Under the pieces are notes generated by a model. The model worked only from the letters and a program-made list of their open reading frames with translations, was not told the DNA's origin and searched no databases. From Variovorax sp. (lineage in GTDB: Bacteria; Pseudomonadota; Gammaproteobacteria; Burkholderiales; Burkholderiaceae_C), in NCBI GenBank assembly GCA_004210915.1, contig SEGS01000004.1, positions 40,473 to 104,472 of the forward strand: a DNA stretch of 64,000 nucleotides. Direction: 5' to 3'. Position 1 is the stretch's first letter; every line of letters begins with the position of its first letter. Below are positions 26,367-36,537 of the stretch, one piece after another. Position numbers and translations under genes: made by a program.

Positions 26367-27328
26367 ACGACACGACCCTTCCTGTGAGCCTGCAGCTGCT
26401 CGAGGCGCCACCTGCCATCGTGGCCGAAGGCCCGGTCGCGGCGCTGCCGCCGCCCGAGACGCCGTGGCAGCGCTTTCGCCGCGAGTTCATGGCCAGCAAG
26501 CTGGCGGTGTTCGGGCTGGTGCTGCTGGCGCTGGCGGTGGGGGTCGCATTGCTGGCGCCCTGGATCTCGCCGCAAGACCCCTACGACATCGGCAAGCTCG
26601 ACATCTTCGATTCCAAGCTGCCGCCCGGCAGCCCGAACGCCGACGGCACGATGACTTACTGGCTGGGCACCGACGGCCAGGCGCGCGACCTGCTCTCTGC
26701 CATCTTCTACGGCCTGCGCACCAGCCTCATGGTGGGCGGCATCTCGGTGGCGGCCGCGCTGGCCATCGGCAGCGTGGTGGGCCTGGCGGCCGCGTACTTC
26801 GGCGGCTGGGTCGATGCGCTGCTGATGCGCATCGTCGACATCCAGCTGTCGTTCCCGGCGATCCTGGTCGCGCTGATCCTGCTGGCCATCCTGGGCAAGG
26901 GCGTCGACAAGGTGATCATCGCGCTCATCATCGTGCAGTGGGCCTACTTCGCCCGTGCCGCGCGCGGCGCGGCGCTGGTGGAGCGCGCCAAGGAATACAT
27001 CGAGGCCGCGCAATGCATGTCGCTCGGTTCGCCGCGCGTGCTGCTGCGCCACATGCTGCCCAACTGCATGCCGCCGCTGATCGTGATCGCGACGATCGAC
27101 TTGGCGCACGCGATCGCGCTCGAATCGACGCTGTCCTTCCTCGGTGTGGGTGTGCCGGTCACCGAGCCGTCGCTGGGCATGCTGATCGCGAACGGCTTCG
27201 AGTTTCTGCTGTCGGGCAACTACTGGATCTCGTTCTTCCCTGGCATCGCGCTGGCGCTGTCGATCGTCGGCATCAACCTGGTGGGCGACCACCTGCGCGA
27301 CGTGCTCAACCCGCACAACTCGAAATGA
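26363..27328 (+). CDS. Peptide-type ABC transporter permease (DppC-like)
   Basis: 321-residue second permease. It has the cytoplasmic N-terminal segment with PWQRFRREFMASKLAVFGL typical of DppC proteins, the YWLGTDGQARDLLSAIFYG segment, and an EAA loop reading VERAKEYIEAAQCMSLGSPR. The start ATG overlaps the first permease's stop (ATGA) and its own stop overlaps the first ATPase start (ATGA). The coupling suggests fixed stoichiometry of the four transporter subunits. Confidence 0.93.
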   Translation: MNDTTLPVSLQLLEAPPAIVAEGPVAALPPPETPWQRFRREFMASKLAVFGLVLLALAVGVALLAPWISPQDPYDIGKLDIFDSKLPPGSPNADGTMTYWLGTDGQARDLLSAIFYGLRTSLMVGGISVAAALAIGSVVGLAAAYFGGWVDALLMRIVDIQLSFPAILVALILLAILGKGVDKVIIALIIVQWAYFARAARGAALVERAKEYIEAAQCMSLGSPRVLLRHMLPNCMPPLIVIATIDLAHAIALESTLSFLGVGVPVTEPSLGMLIANGFEFLLSGNYWISFFPGIALALSIVGINLVGDHLRDVLNPHNSK

Positions 27329-28314
27329 AAGCCGATGACGCCACGCCCGTGCTCGACGTGCAGGGCCTGCAGACGCACTTCTTCACGCACGGCGGCGTGG
27401 TCAAGGCGGTGGATGGAGTCGACCTGCGCGTGAACGCGGGCGAAATTCTCGGCCTGGTCGGCGAGTCGGGCTCGGGCAAGAGCATCACCGGCTTTTCCAT
27501 CATCGGCCTGATCGATGCACCTGGCCGCATCGCCGGCGGCTCCATCCGATACCTCGGCGAAGAGCTGGTCGGCGCCACGGAGCAGCGGCTGCAGCAGTTG
27601 CGCGGCAAGGAGATCGCGATGATCTTCCAGGACCCGATGATGACGCTCAACCCCGTGCTGCGCGTCGACACGCAGATGGTCGAGGCGATCCACGCGCACG
27701 AGAAGGTCAGCCCGAAGGCCGCGCTGGCGCGGGCGCGCGATGCCCTCGCGATGGTCGGCATCCCGTCACCCGAAGAGCGGCTGCAGACCTACCCGCACCA
27801 GCTGTCGGGCGGCATGCGGCAGCGTGTGGCGATCGCGATTGCGCTGCTGAACCGGCCCAAGCTGATCATCGCGGACGAGCCGACCACGGCGCTCGACGTC
27901 ACCATCCAGGCGCAGATCCTCTACGAGGTGCAGAAGCTCTGCCGTGAGACCGGCACCGCGATGATCTGGATCACGCACGACCTGGCCGTGGTGTCGGGCC
28001 TGGCCGACCGCGTGGCCGTGATGTATGCCGGGCGCATCGTCGAGAGTGGCGCGACGGCTGACGTGATTCGCGCACCCTCGCACCCGTACACGCGCGGCTT
28101 GATCGATTCGATTCCGACCCGTGCCACGCACGGCACGCTGCTGCGGCAGATCCCGGGCATGACGCCGTCGCTGCTGCACCTGCCGCAGGGCTGCGCCTTC
28201 CGGCCCCGCTGCAGCCACGGCACCGACGCCTGCCTCGCCGTGCCGCAGCCCGAACCCGCTGCCTTCGGCAAGACGGTGCGCTGCTGGCACCAGCTCACTG
28301 CCGAAGTCGCCTGA
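27325..28314 (+). CDS. Peptide-type ABC transporter ATP-binding protein (DppD-like)
   Basis: 329-residue ATPase. Walker A is GESGSGKS in [17 protein letters not shown], the Q-loop is [12 protein letters not shown], the signature is [10 protein letters not shown], Walker B is [12 protein letters not shown], and the switch His is in WITHDLAVV. The C-terminal oligopeptide-type Cys cluster ([15 protein letters not shown]) is present, as in DppD/OppD. The start overlaps the upstream permease stop by 4 nt. It pairs with the next gene to power uptake. Confidence 0.95.
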   Translation: MKADDATPVLDVQGLQTHFFTHGGVVKAVDGVDLRVNAGEILGLVGESGSGKSITGFSIIGLIDAPGRIAGGSIRYLGEELVGATEQRLQQLRGKEIAMIFQDPMMTLNPVLRVDTQMVEAIHAHEKVSPKAALARARDALAMVGIPSPEERLQTYPHQLSGGMRQRVAIAIALLNRPKLIIADEPTTALDVTIQAQILYEVQKLCRETGTAMIWITHDLAVVSGLADRVAVMYAGRIVESGATADVIRAPSHPYTRGLIDSIPTRATHGTLLRQIPGMTPSLLHLPQGCAFRPRCSHGTDACLAVPQPEPAAFGKTVRCWHQLTAEVA

Positions 28315-28331
28315 GACCCGATCGCCACCGT

Positions 28332-29387
28332 ATGGACACTGTGCTCGAACCCACACCCGCTGCGACTGCCACTGCGCCCTTGCGCAGCGGCACACCGCTG
28401 TTGCAACTCAAGGGCATCTCCAAGCGCTTCGTGCAGGACATCGACCTGGCCGGCCGCATCGCGAACCTGCTGGGCGCGGACAACCGGGCGTCGGTCGTGC
28501 ATGCGGTGGCCGATGTCGATCTGGACATCCAGCCCGGCGAAGTGATCGGCGTGGTCGGCGAATCGGGCTGCGGCAAGTCGACGCTGGGCCGCGTGGTGGC
28601 GGGCATCAATCCGCCGACCGAAGGCACGGTGCGCTACATGGGCCAGGCCATCGCCGACATGAACGCGCAGGAGCGCCGCGCCTGGGGCCTGGGCGTGCAG
28701 ATGATCTTCCAGAACCCCATGGCCTCGCTCAACCCGCGCATGCGGGTGCTGGACATCGTGGGCGAAGCGCCCGTGGTGCACGGCCTGGTGAAGTCATCGC
28801 AGAAGGCCGAGTACGTCGGCGCGCTGATGCGGCAGGTCGGGCTCGACCCCGACTACGCCCAGCGCTACCCGCACCAGTTCTCGGGCGGGCAGCGCCAGCG
28901 CATCGGCATCGCGCGCGCGCTGGCGCTCAAGCCGCGGCTGATCGTATGTGACGAGGCGGTGGCCGCGCTCGACGTGTCGATCCAGGCGCAGGTGCTGAAC
29001 CTGTTCCTTGCGCTGCGCCGTGAGTTCGACCTGACTTATCTCTTCATCAGCCACAACCTCGGCGTGGTGGGCCATGTGTCGGACCGCGTGGTCATCATGT
29101 ACCTCGGCCGCATCGTCGAGGTGGCGCCGACTGAAACCATCTTCAGCGCGCCCAACCATCCGTACACGCAGGCGCTGCTGTCGGAACTGCCCACGCTCGA
29201 GACCACCCGCCGCGCCTACCAGCCCATCAAGGGCGAACTGCCGTCGCCGCTCGCGCCGCCACCCGGCTGCGCCTTTCATCCACGCTGCCCGAAAGCCATG
29301 GCGCGCTGCAAGGTCGAGGCGCCCGTGCTGCGCACGCTGCAGCCCGGCCACACCAGCGCCTGCCACCTCAACGACAACCCGACATGA
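28332..29387 (+). CDS. Peptide-type ABC transporter ATP-binding protein (DppF-like)
   Basis: 351-residue second ATPase. It has Walker A ([12 protein letters not shown]), Q-loop ([16 protein letters not shown]), signature ([10 protein letters not shown]), Walker B ([12 protein letters not shown]) and the C-terminal [15 protein letters not shown]ys cluster. Note DEAVAALD rather than the more usual DEPVSALD; the catalytic Glu is kept. It lies 17 nt after its partner and overlaps the next gene's start by 4 nt. Confidence 0.94.
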   Translation: MDTVLEPTPAATATAPLRSGTPLLQLKGISKRFVQDIDLAGRIANLLGADNRASVVHAVADVDLDIQPGEVIGVVGESGCGKSTLGRVVAGINPPTEGTVRYMGQAIADMNAQERRAWGLGVQMIFQNPMASLNPRMRVLDIVGEAPVVHGLVKSSQKAEYVGALMRQVGLDPDYAQRYPHQFSGGQRQRIGIARALALKPRLIVCDEAVAALDVSIQAQVLNLFLALRREFDLTYLFISHNLGVVGHVSDRVVIMYLGRIVEVAPTETIFSAPNHPYTQALLSELPTLETTRRAYQPIKGELPSPLAPPPGCAFHPRCPKAMARCKVEAPVLRTLQPGHTSACHLNDNPT

Positions 29388-30289
29388 CTGCTTCCCGACC
29401 TTTAGCTGTACCTGTACACGCGAGCGTTCCGACGCCGTTTCCGCCCTACACCCTGCGGCTGCCCGAAGGCGAGGCGCTGCCGCTCATCTGCGATTCGCCG
29501 CACAGCGGCACGATGTACCCCGATGACTTCGGCTACGCCGTGCCCTTCGAGTTGCTGCGCGGCGGGGAAGACACCGACGTGCATGTGCTCTGGCAGGCGC
29601 TGCCATCCGTCGGCGCCACGCTGCTCGCGGCCGAGTTCCCGCGCGCCTACATCGACCCGAACCGCGATGTCGACGACCTCGATGCAGACCTGCTCGATGG
29701 GCCGTGGCCGACGCCGCTGCAGCCGAGCGAGAAGACACGCTTGGGCATCGGCCTCATCTGGCGCGACGCGGGCAAGAATTCGATGCCGCCGATCTATGCG
29801 CGCAAGCTGTCGGTGGCCGAGGTGCAGAGCCGCATCGCGACGTACCACGCGCCGTACCACGCGGCGATGCGCGAGCAGATTGAGGCGGCCCATGCGCGCT
29901 TCGGCGCGGTGTGGCACCTGAACCTGCATTCGATGCCCGCCGATTCGTACGAAGGACTGGGCATCCAGAGCGACCCCCCGTTGGCCGACTTCGTGCTGGG
30001 CGACCGCGACGGCACCACCGCTGCACCCGAGTTCACCGCGATGGTGGCCGAGGCATTGAAGAAGCGCGGCTTCAGCGTCGCGATCAACGACCCGTTCAAG
30101 GGCGTGGCGCTGATCGCCCGACTGGGCCGGCCGGCCGAGCGCCGGCACAGCCTGCAGATCGAGATCCACCGCGGCCTCTACATGGACGAGGCCACGCGGG
30201 CGCGCGGCGCGGGCTTCGATGCGCTGCAGGACGCGCTGACGCAGGTGGCACGGGAAATCGCAAGCTACGTGAAGGACCAATTGAAATGA
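29384..30289 (+). CDS. N-formylglutamate amidohydrolase family enzyme
   Basis: 301-residue hydrolase of the N-formylglutamate amidohydrolase (HutG-type) family. Family signatures are LICDSPHSGTMYP, AEFPRAYIDPNRDVDDLDAD and WHLNLHSMPADSYEG, with likely metal-binding His and Asp residues. Classic HutG removes formate from N-formylglutamate in histidine degradation, but no hut genes are near. It is coupled by ATGA overlaps to an upstream peptide ABC ATPase and a downstream M20 amidohydrolase. It may therefore act on an imported N-acyl amino acid; this is inference. Confidence 0.88.
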   Translation: MTASRPLAVPVHASVPTPFPPYTLRLPEGEALPLICDSPHSGTMYPDDFGYAVPFELLRGGEDTDVHVLWQALPSVGATLLAAEFPRAYIDPNRDVDDLDADLLDGPWPTPLQPSEKTRLGIGLIWRDAGKNSMPPIYARKLSVAEVQSRIATYHAPYHAAMREQIEAAHARFGAVWHLNLHSMPADSYEGLGIQSDPPLADFVLGDRDGTTAAPEFTAMVAEALKKRGFSVAINDPFKGVALIARLGRPAERRHSLQIEIHRGLYMDEATRARGAGFDALQDALTQVAREIASYVKDQLK

Positions 30290-31491
30290 CACTCATCGCC
30301 GACATCGAAGACAAGCACGCCGAATTCACCGCGCTGCGCCGCGACATCCATGCCAACCCGGAGCTGGCCTTCAAGGAGACCCGCACCTCCGACCTCGTGG
30401 CCGAACTGCTCGCATCGTGGGGCATCGCGGTGCACCGCGGCCTCGGCACGACCGGCGTGGTCGGCGTGCTGCACGGCACGCGCGGCGCAGGCGAGCGTGC
30501 CATCGGCTTGCGCGCGGACATGGATGCGCTGCCGATGCCCGAGCACAACCTGTTCGCCCACGCGTCGAAGAACGCCGGGCGCATGCACGGCTGCGGCCAC
30601 GACGGCCACACCGCGATGCTGCTGGGCGCGGCGCACTACCTGTCGACGCACCGCGACTTCGAGGGCACTGTCAACTTCATCTTCCAGCCTGCGGAAGAGG
30701 GCGGTAACGCCGGCGCCAAGGCCATGATGGACGACGGCCTGTTCGACAAGTTTCCCTGCGAAGAGATCTACGGCATCCACAACATGCCCGGCTTCGAGAC
30801 CGGCCACTTCGCCTTCCGCAAGGGGCCGACCATGGCGTCGAGCAACCGCTTCGACATCACCGTGCGCGGCACCGGCGGCCACGCGGCGCAACCGCACAAG
30901 TCGGTCGACACCATCGTGATCGCGGCGCAGATGGTGGGCGCGCTGCAAACGCTGATCTCGCGCCACAAGAACCCGATCGACGTGGCCGTCGTCAGCGTGA
31001 CGCAGATCCACGCCGGCGACGCCTACAACGTGCTGCCCGGCGAGGCCGTGATCAAGGGCACGGTGCGCACCTTCAGCACCGAGGTGCTCGACGACATCGA
31101 GAACAACATGCGCCGCATCGCCGAGATGCTGCCGCAGGCGCACGGCGGCACCGGCGAGCTGAAGTTCCACCGCGCCTACCCGCCGCTGGTGAACTGGGAC
31201 GCGCAAACCGACTTTGCGATGCAGGTGGCCAAAGACACCTTCGGCGCCGACAAGGTCGACGGCAACACGCCGCAGCACGGCGGCGCGGAAGACTTCTCGT
31301 TCTATCTGCAGAAGGTGCCGGGCTGCTACATGTTCGTGGGCAATGGCGGCGGCAGCCACCGCGAGTACACGTACCACGGCATGGGCCCGTGCGAACTGCA
31401 CAACCCGAACTACGACTTCAACGACGCGCTGCTGCCGGTCGGGTCGACCTACTGGGTGCGGCTGGTCGAGGCGTTTTTCGGGCGCGAGTAG
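30286..31491 (+). CDS. M20-family amidohydrolase (hippurate hydrolase-like)
   Basis: 401-residue dinuclear-metal hydrolase of the M20D family (hippurate hydrolase, N-acyl-L-amino acid amidohydrolase). Family motifs are GLRADMDALPMPE, MHGCGHDGHTAMLLGAA (metal Cys/His/Asp), FQPAEEGGNAGAKAM (catalytic and metal Glu) and a late QHGGAEDFSFY. Together with the preceding enzyme and the transporter it looks like a salvage route for N-acylated amino acids. The start overlaps the upstream stop by 4 nt. It ends the operon; a 181-nt gene-free gap follows. Confidence 0.92.
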   Translation: MTLIADIEDKHAEFTALRRDIHANPELAFKETRTSDLVAELLASWGIAVHRGLGTTGVVGVLHGTRGAGERAIGLRADMDALPMPEHNLFAHASKNAGRMHGCGHDGHTAMLLGAAHYLSTHRDFEGTVNFIFQPAEEGGNAGAKAMMDDGLFDKFPCEEIYGIHNMPGFETGHFAFRKGPTMASSNRFDITVRGTGGHAAQPHKSVDTIVIAAQMVGALQTLISRHKNPIDVAVVSVTQIHAGDAYNVLPGEAVIKGTVRTFSTEVLDDIENNMRRIAEMLPQAHGGTGELKFHRAYPPLVNWDAQTDFAMQVAKDTFGADKVDGNTPQHGGAEDFSFYLQKVPGCYMFVGNGGGSHREYTYHGMGPCELHNPNYDFNDALLPVGSTYWVRLVEAFFGRE

Positions 31492-31672
31492 CGCATGGCG
31501 CAGGGAGTCAGAGCGACCGCCCCTTGGTCAAAGTTGTTGATCCGGGCAGATCAGAGTTCGTGAGTTTTCCAAATGGCGCGCATGCGTGGCATGCTTTACG
31601 CGGCTGATATTGGCCACAACCAGTGAATCGAGGGCGCTGCTTGTTTAGCTTATCTTCACGCTCGCTCAGCTC

Positions 31673-32221
31673 ATGATCTTCGGAAAGCCGGACCAATTTG
31701 CCATAGAAGCGATGGTCGAGCCTTACTTGGTTGCGCCGTCATCAGTGTGGGGTCGCATGCGGGTCTGGTGCGCAGGCACTCCCCTTGGGGACTATTCGTC
31801 TGAACATTGCGGGCTGCCTAGCGCGCACTTTGAAGAACTTGGCCACAAAGTGCTCACGCTTTGGCGAGGTGAATTCAATGGCTTGAGCAACGACCAGATT
31901 TTCGATCTTCTCGACTTTCGGTTGTATGGGTATGTCGATGGGATTGAGATGCCTGACGATCGCACGGACGCGCAAGTTCATCAGGATGCCGCCGCATACG
32001 GGCGGTTTGATTTTCTAAACAACTGGGGCGAAATGTTCGATCAGATCGGGAAGGCATTCATACTTTGTCCCGACGGTGCATCCACGCGCGTTCTTTATCG
32101 ACCGTACGGTATAGCAGTGTGCCAAGCGTTTGAAGCGCCGTCCACATTGGTCATCGATGCTTGCAGCGACTTCGTCGAATGGCATGACGCGAACTCCGTG
32201 CGGCTCAGGTCGCGCGGATAG
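31673..32221 (+). CDS. Imm42-like immunity protein (orphan)
   Basis: 182-residue protein that begins MIFGKPDQFAIEAMVEPYL, matching my memory of the Imm42 immunity family found beside polymorphic toxins. The family call is from that N-terminal pattern and overall size, not from a search. No toxin gene with an Rhs, CdiA or LXG-type region is next to it. The DNA is visibly lower in GC and uses AT-ending codons unlike the neighbours, so it was likely acquired horizontally. Start at ATG 31673; the ribosome binding site is weak. Confidence 0.6.
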   Translation: MIFGKPDQFAIEAMVEPYLVAPSSVWGRMRVWCAGTPLGDYSSEHCGLPSAHFEELGHKVLTLWRGEFNGLSNDQIFDLLDFRLYGYVDGIEMPDDRTDAQVHQDAAAYGRFDFLNNWGEMFDQIGKAFILCPDGASTRVLYRPYGIAVCQAFEAPSTLVIDACSDFVEWHDANSVRLRSRG

Positions 32222-32302
32222 ACATGGCAGGCGTGATGCTAGCCCGCTCAGCTACTTACAACATCCAGAGGCAGACGTTCCAGCCGAGCGAAAGACGACG
32301 CC

Positions 32303-32707
32303 ATGAAACTCCTACTTGCCTTGTTGATTGGTACGCTTTTCTCACCCGTAGGTGCGCTAACGATCAAGTACTCGGAAGACGTGGTGATCGAGTTCGCTCC
32401 GCGATCATCTGTTGTTACGGCAACAGCAGCACGCACCATTCAGCAAGTCGTCGAGCGGGCAGGCAAACGATGTAGCGCATCGGGCATCGAGCTCGTAGCT
32501 TTGGAAGCTGTTGTCGATCCAAGGTACCGCGCTGTAGCTTCAGACCGCAACTCATCGCTGCGCAAAACCCTGACGCAGTTCGGCACGCCCGGACAACGAA
32601 TTCATCAAAGCACCTTTGAAGCGCAAAGCCCGCCCGACTACTTGCGATCGGGAGTTCGGTCGGACTCAGTGCATCTGCAGTTGGTGTGCACCCCGAGCGA
32701 CGCGTGA
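32303..32707 (+). CDS. Small exported protein of unknown function
   Basis: 134-residue protein with a clear signal peptide (MKLLLALLIGTLFSPVGA). The mature part begins LTIKYSEDVVIEFAPRSSVV and has a helix then RNSSLRKTLTQFG, which faintly resembles an OmpA-like peptidoglycan-binding fold; I would not name it on this. Two Cys remain in the mature chain. It shares the lower-GC character of the Imm42-like gene 81 nt upstream, so the two may have arrived together. Confidence 0.6.
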   Translation: MKLLLALLIGTLFSPVGALTIKYSEDVVIEFAPRSSVVTATAARTIQQVVERAGKRCSASGIELVALEAVVDPRYRAVASDRNSSLRKTLTQFGTPGQRIHQSTFEAQSPPDYLRSGVRSDSVHLQLVCTPSDA

Positions 32708-32906
32708 GCAGCGCGGGTAGGACTCCAGGCTTTCAAGGACGGCAGGGGAATGTCGACAACGGCCCATAACTGCCGGTCACTCACACGGAAAGCGGCCGGT
32801 CATGAACTGCGACCAGTCAATGGAAGAGCTTCAACAAGAGCGTGTTTCGAGGTCGCGCCAGCAGCCGCACCAAAGCGGCCGCGTGGTAGCCTGCTCGGTG
32901 CCGCCC

Positions 32907-34154
<1,248 letters not shown>

Positions 34155-34194
34155 GCAGTGTCTTTTTGTCGATCGAAGAAGGTCGGAGCGGGGC

Positions 34195-34653
34195 TCAGGA
34201 CCAGGACATGAGGGCGAGCGACACAGCCACGAGCGCGGGCTTGGGCCCCCCTTCGATCTCGACCGTGTTCTCGCAACGCAGCAGCGTCCAACCGTCGTCG
34301 CGCGGCTCGGCGGCCAACAGCTTGATGTGGTTGCGCACGCGCGCGCCTGCGGGCACCGGCGCCATGAAGCGCAGCTTGTCGAGGCCGTAGTTGACCGACT
34401 TCGTTGGCTTCAACCCGGCCAGCAACTCGTAAGAGGTGATGGGCAGCAGCGATAGCGTGAGGAAGCCGTGCGCGATCGGCGTCTTGAACGGGCTCTCGCG
34501 CTTCGCACGCTCCACGTCGATGTGGATCCACTGGCGGTCTTCGGTGCATTCGGCGAAGGCATCGATGCGCGATTGCGGCACATCGACCCACGACGAGGTG
34601 CCGATGGATTGGCCGACGGATGCTTGCAGGTTGTCTCGGGTCAGTGTGGGCAT
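34195..34653 (-). CDS. MaoC/NodN-type (R)-specific enoyl-CoA hydratase-like protein
   Basis: 152-residue hot-dog fold protein of the MaoC family. The catalytic hydratase segment is [20 protein letters not shown] followed by [11 protein letters not shown], with Asp and His in the standard spacing. It likely hydrates an enoyl-CoA. I start at ATG 34653 because the family sequence begins within ten residues of it. It precedes the acyl-CoA dehydrogenase gene by 40 nt. Confidence 0.87.
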   Translation of the reverse strand: MPTLTRDNLQASVGQSIGTSSWVDVPQSRIDAFAECTEDRQWIHIDVERAKRESPFKTPIAHGFLTLSLLPITSYELLAGLKPTKSVNYGLDKLRFMAPVPAGARVRNHIKLLAAEPRDDGWTLLRCENTVEIEGGPKPALVAVSLALMSWS

Positions 34654-34756
34654 GGCGGTGGTGCAAAGGTTGACGGTGCCCGCATCGTGCCGTGCTTCGC
34701 GCTTTGCGCCTGTCACCTTTGCTGCGCCCGCGGCGCTGCGCGGTGGTTCCGCCCGT

Positions 34757-35077
34757 TCAGCGCGCCGGCTGGAACATGATGATCGCCATGCCCGTGAGTG
34801 CGACCGCCACTCCGGCCACGTCCCACAGCGTGGGCCGCACTTGATCTACCGCCCACAGCCACAGCAGCGCGACCCCGATGTAGACGCCGCCATAGGCTGC
34901 ATAGACGCGCCCGGCCGCGCTCGCGTGCAGCGTGAGCAGCCACGCGAACAGCGCGAGGCTCGCGGCCGCGGGGATCAGGAGCCACGCGCTGCGCCCCTGT
35001 TTGAGCCAGAGGTAGGGCAGGTAGCAGCCGATGATTTCGGCCAATGCCGTCGCAACGAACAGGAGGAAGGTTCTCAT
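34757..35077 (-). CDS. ynfA: YnfA family (UPF0060) small membrane protein
   Basis: 106-residue protein with four hydrophobic segments and the UPF0060 pattern ([53 protein letters not shown]). AGGAGGA sits before ATG 35077. The family belongs to the drug/metabolite transporter group and some members have been linked to small multidrug resistance, but a role here is not shown by context. An upstream in-frame ATG at 35188 adds no family sequence. Confidence 0.9.
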   Translation of the reverse strand: MRTFLLFVATALAEIIGCYLPYLWLKQGRSAWLLIPAAASLALFAWLLTLHASAAGRVYAAYGGVYIGVALLWLWAVDQVRPTLWDVAGVAVALTGMAIIMFQPAR

Positions 35078-35225
35078 GGGGGCGATGGTAAGGACGCGGC
35101 GAGCGCCGCGCGGCGCCCATTGATTGTTTCCAATCCGGGAACACCGCAGTTCCAATTTCAAGGGTTTACCCGGGGTCTTTCGGTTCAAACTTCATCCCAT
35201 CGCAACACACATTGAAGGATTTGAA

Positions 35226-35573
35226 ATGAAGACCTCGAAGATCATCGCCGCCGCCGCTCTCTCCCTGCTGGCCGCTGCCGGCGCCCATGCCGAAACCTAC
35301 GAAGGCGTGCACCAGGTGGTGTCGGCCAACAGCCGCGCCGATGTGCTGGCCCAGGCTTTCGCCACGGCCCACGCAGCAAACCAGAACGTGACCAACGGTT
35401 CGCGCGTTCTGGCATCGCCGGCTTCGTCGGTTGACCGCGCCACCGTGCGTGCCGAGGCCGTCGCCACGGCCCACGCACCGAACCAGAACCTGGACCGCAA
35501 GGCCTTCGTGAACAGCGTCGTGCCCGAGCAGTTCACCCGAGCACGCCCTGTGACGCAACAAGCCGGTCTCTGA
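35226..35573 (+). CDS. Small exported protein with an internal duplication
   Basis: 115-residue exported protein: signal peptide MKTSKIIAAAALSLLAAAGA then HAE. The mature chain holds two similar segments, each starting with Arg-Ala and containing ATAHA-x-NQN (SRADVLAQAFATAHAANQN and RATVRAEAVATAHAPNQN), about 42 residues apart. The R-A-x-V-x-A-E-A type helix recalls small DUF4148 proteins common in Burkholderiales. I know no function. It is a single gene ending at a strong terminator. Confidence 0.75.
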   Translation: MKTSKIIAAAALSLLAAAGAHAETYEGVHQVVSANSRADVLAQAFATAHAANQNVTNGSRVLASPASSVDRATVRAEAVATAHAPNQNLDRKAFVNSVVPEQFTRARPVTQQAGL

Positions 35574-35596
35574 TCCGTCGCGCAGTGCGCAAATGA

Positions 35597-35628
35597 AAAA
35601 GGGGCCCTGCGCAAGCAGGGCCCCTTTT
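35597..35628. terminator. Strong bidirectional intrinsic terminator
   Basis: A 14-bp perfect stem, AAAAGGGGCCCTGC paired with GCAGGGCCCCTTTT, around a GCAA tetraloop. The flanking A-run and T-run make it a terminator on both strands. It lies 24 nt after the small exported protein gene and 12 nt from the stop codon of tag on the other strand, so it serves both. Confidence 0.92.
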
Positions 35629-35640
35629 CCGTTGGGCGCT

Positions 35641-36201
35641 TCAGGTTGACGCGTGATGCCGGAAACATCCGCGCTCGTGATCGTCGACGACGCCGGTCGC
35701 TTGCAACCAGGCGTAGACGATCACCGGGCCGACGAACTTGAAGCCGCGCTTCTTCAACGCGGCCGACATCTGCTCCGACAGCGCGCTTTTCACCAGCCGC
35801 TCGCGGCCCGTGTTGCGCACCACCTTGCCGCCGGTCATCGTCCAGATGAAGTCCGAGAAGTCTTCGCCCGCAGCTTCCATCGCCAGATAAGCGCGCGCAT
35901 TGCCGATCACCGCTTCGATCTTCGCGCGCGAGCGCACGATGCCGGCATCCTGCACCAGCCGTTCGACATCGGCCGGGCCGAAGCGCGCGACCTTCACGGG
36001 GTCGAAGTTTTCGAAGGCCGCGCGGAAGGCATCGCGCTTGCGCAGGATGGTCAGCCACGAGAGGCCGGCCTGGAAGCCGTCGAGCATCAGCTTCTCCCAC
36101 AGCGCCCGGCTGTCGCGCTCGGGCACGCCCCATTCGGCGTCGTGGTAGGTCGCAAGCAAGGGGTCGCTGTTCGCCCAGGCGCAGCGCGGCGGCCCGCTCA
36201 T
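35641..36201 (-). CDS. tag: DNA-3-methyladenine glycosylase I (Tag)
   Basis: 186-residue glycosylase that excises 3-methyladenine. Family signatures are the N-terminal RCAWANSDPLLATYHDAEWG with the first zinc Cys and His, MLDGFQAGLSWLTILRKR, and the C-terminal HERGCFRHH that completes the zinc site. ATG 36201 overlaps the cbpM stop by 4 nt (ATGA), which fixes the start. It is the last gene of the cbpA-cbpM run and ends at the bidirectional terminator. Confidence 0.94.
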   Translation of the reverse strand: MSGPPRCAWANSDPLLATYHDAEWGVPERDSRALWEKLMLDGFQAGLSWLTILRKRDAFRAAFENFDPVKVARFGPADVERLVQDAGIVRSRAKIEAVIGNARAYLAMEAAGEDFSDFIWTMTGGKVVRNTGRERLVKSALSEQMSAALKKRGFKFVGPVIVYAWLQATGVVDDHERGCFRHHAST

Positions 36202-36533
36202 CGATCGCTCAAGCCGTGCGCGCCCAGTGCCGCTTTCAGGCGGCGGACCTCGTGCTGCAGATCGAGAATCAGCGCCGCCGCATCGAGCCCCACGCCGAAG
36301 TCGCGCTGCAGGCGCCGTGCTTCCAGCGCGCACTGCAGGTCGGCGCTGTGAAAGCGCCATTCGTCACGCGCCGGCCGGGGCGCGGGCAGCTCGACGATGC
36401 CGACTTCGACCAGCTCGACGACCCATTCGATTTCGGCACCGACTGCGTGTGCGAGTTCGTTTACCGCAAGCGGCCGCGCCTCGCCGATCGATGTCGTTGT
36501 GGTGGTGACGGTGGTCAGTGTGTAGTGCGCCAT
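36198..36533 (-). CDS. cbpM: CbpM-like chaperone modulator
   Basis: 111-residue MerR-type helix-turn-helix protein of the CbpM family, which binds and inhibits the J-domain of CbpA. The chain has a Thr-rich start, then LAVNELAHAVGAEIEWVVEL, a WRFHSADLQCALEARRLQRD segment and the late LILDLQHEVRRLKAAL helix. It begins 4 nt after the cbpA stop and overlaps tag by 4 nt. The position right after cbpA supports the call. Confidence 0.85.
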   Translation of the reverse strand: MAHYTLTTVTTTTTSIGEARPLAVNELAHAVGAEIEWVVELVEVGIVELPAPRPARDEWRFHSADLQCALEARRLQRDFGVGLDAAALILDLQHEVRRLKAALGAHGLSDR

Positions 36534-36537
36534 GGCC

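Noticed and set aside
31492..31672. Possible small gene between the M20 hydrolase gene and the Imm42-like gene
   Set aside because: No frame with a ribosome site and plausible protein was found; it probably holds a promoter.
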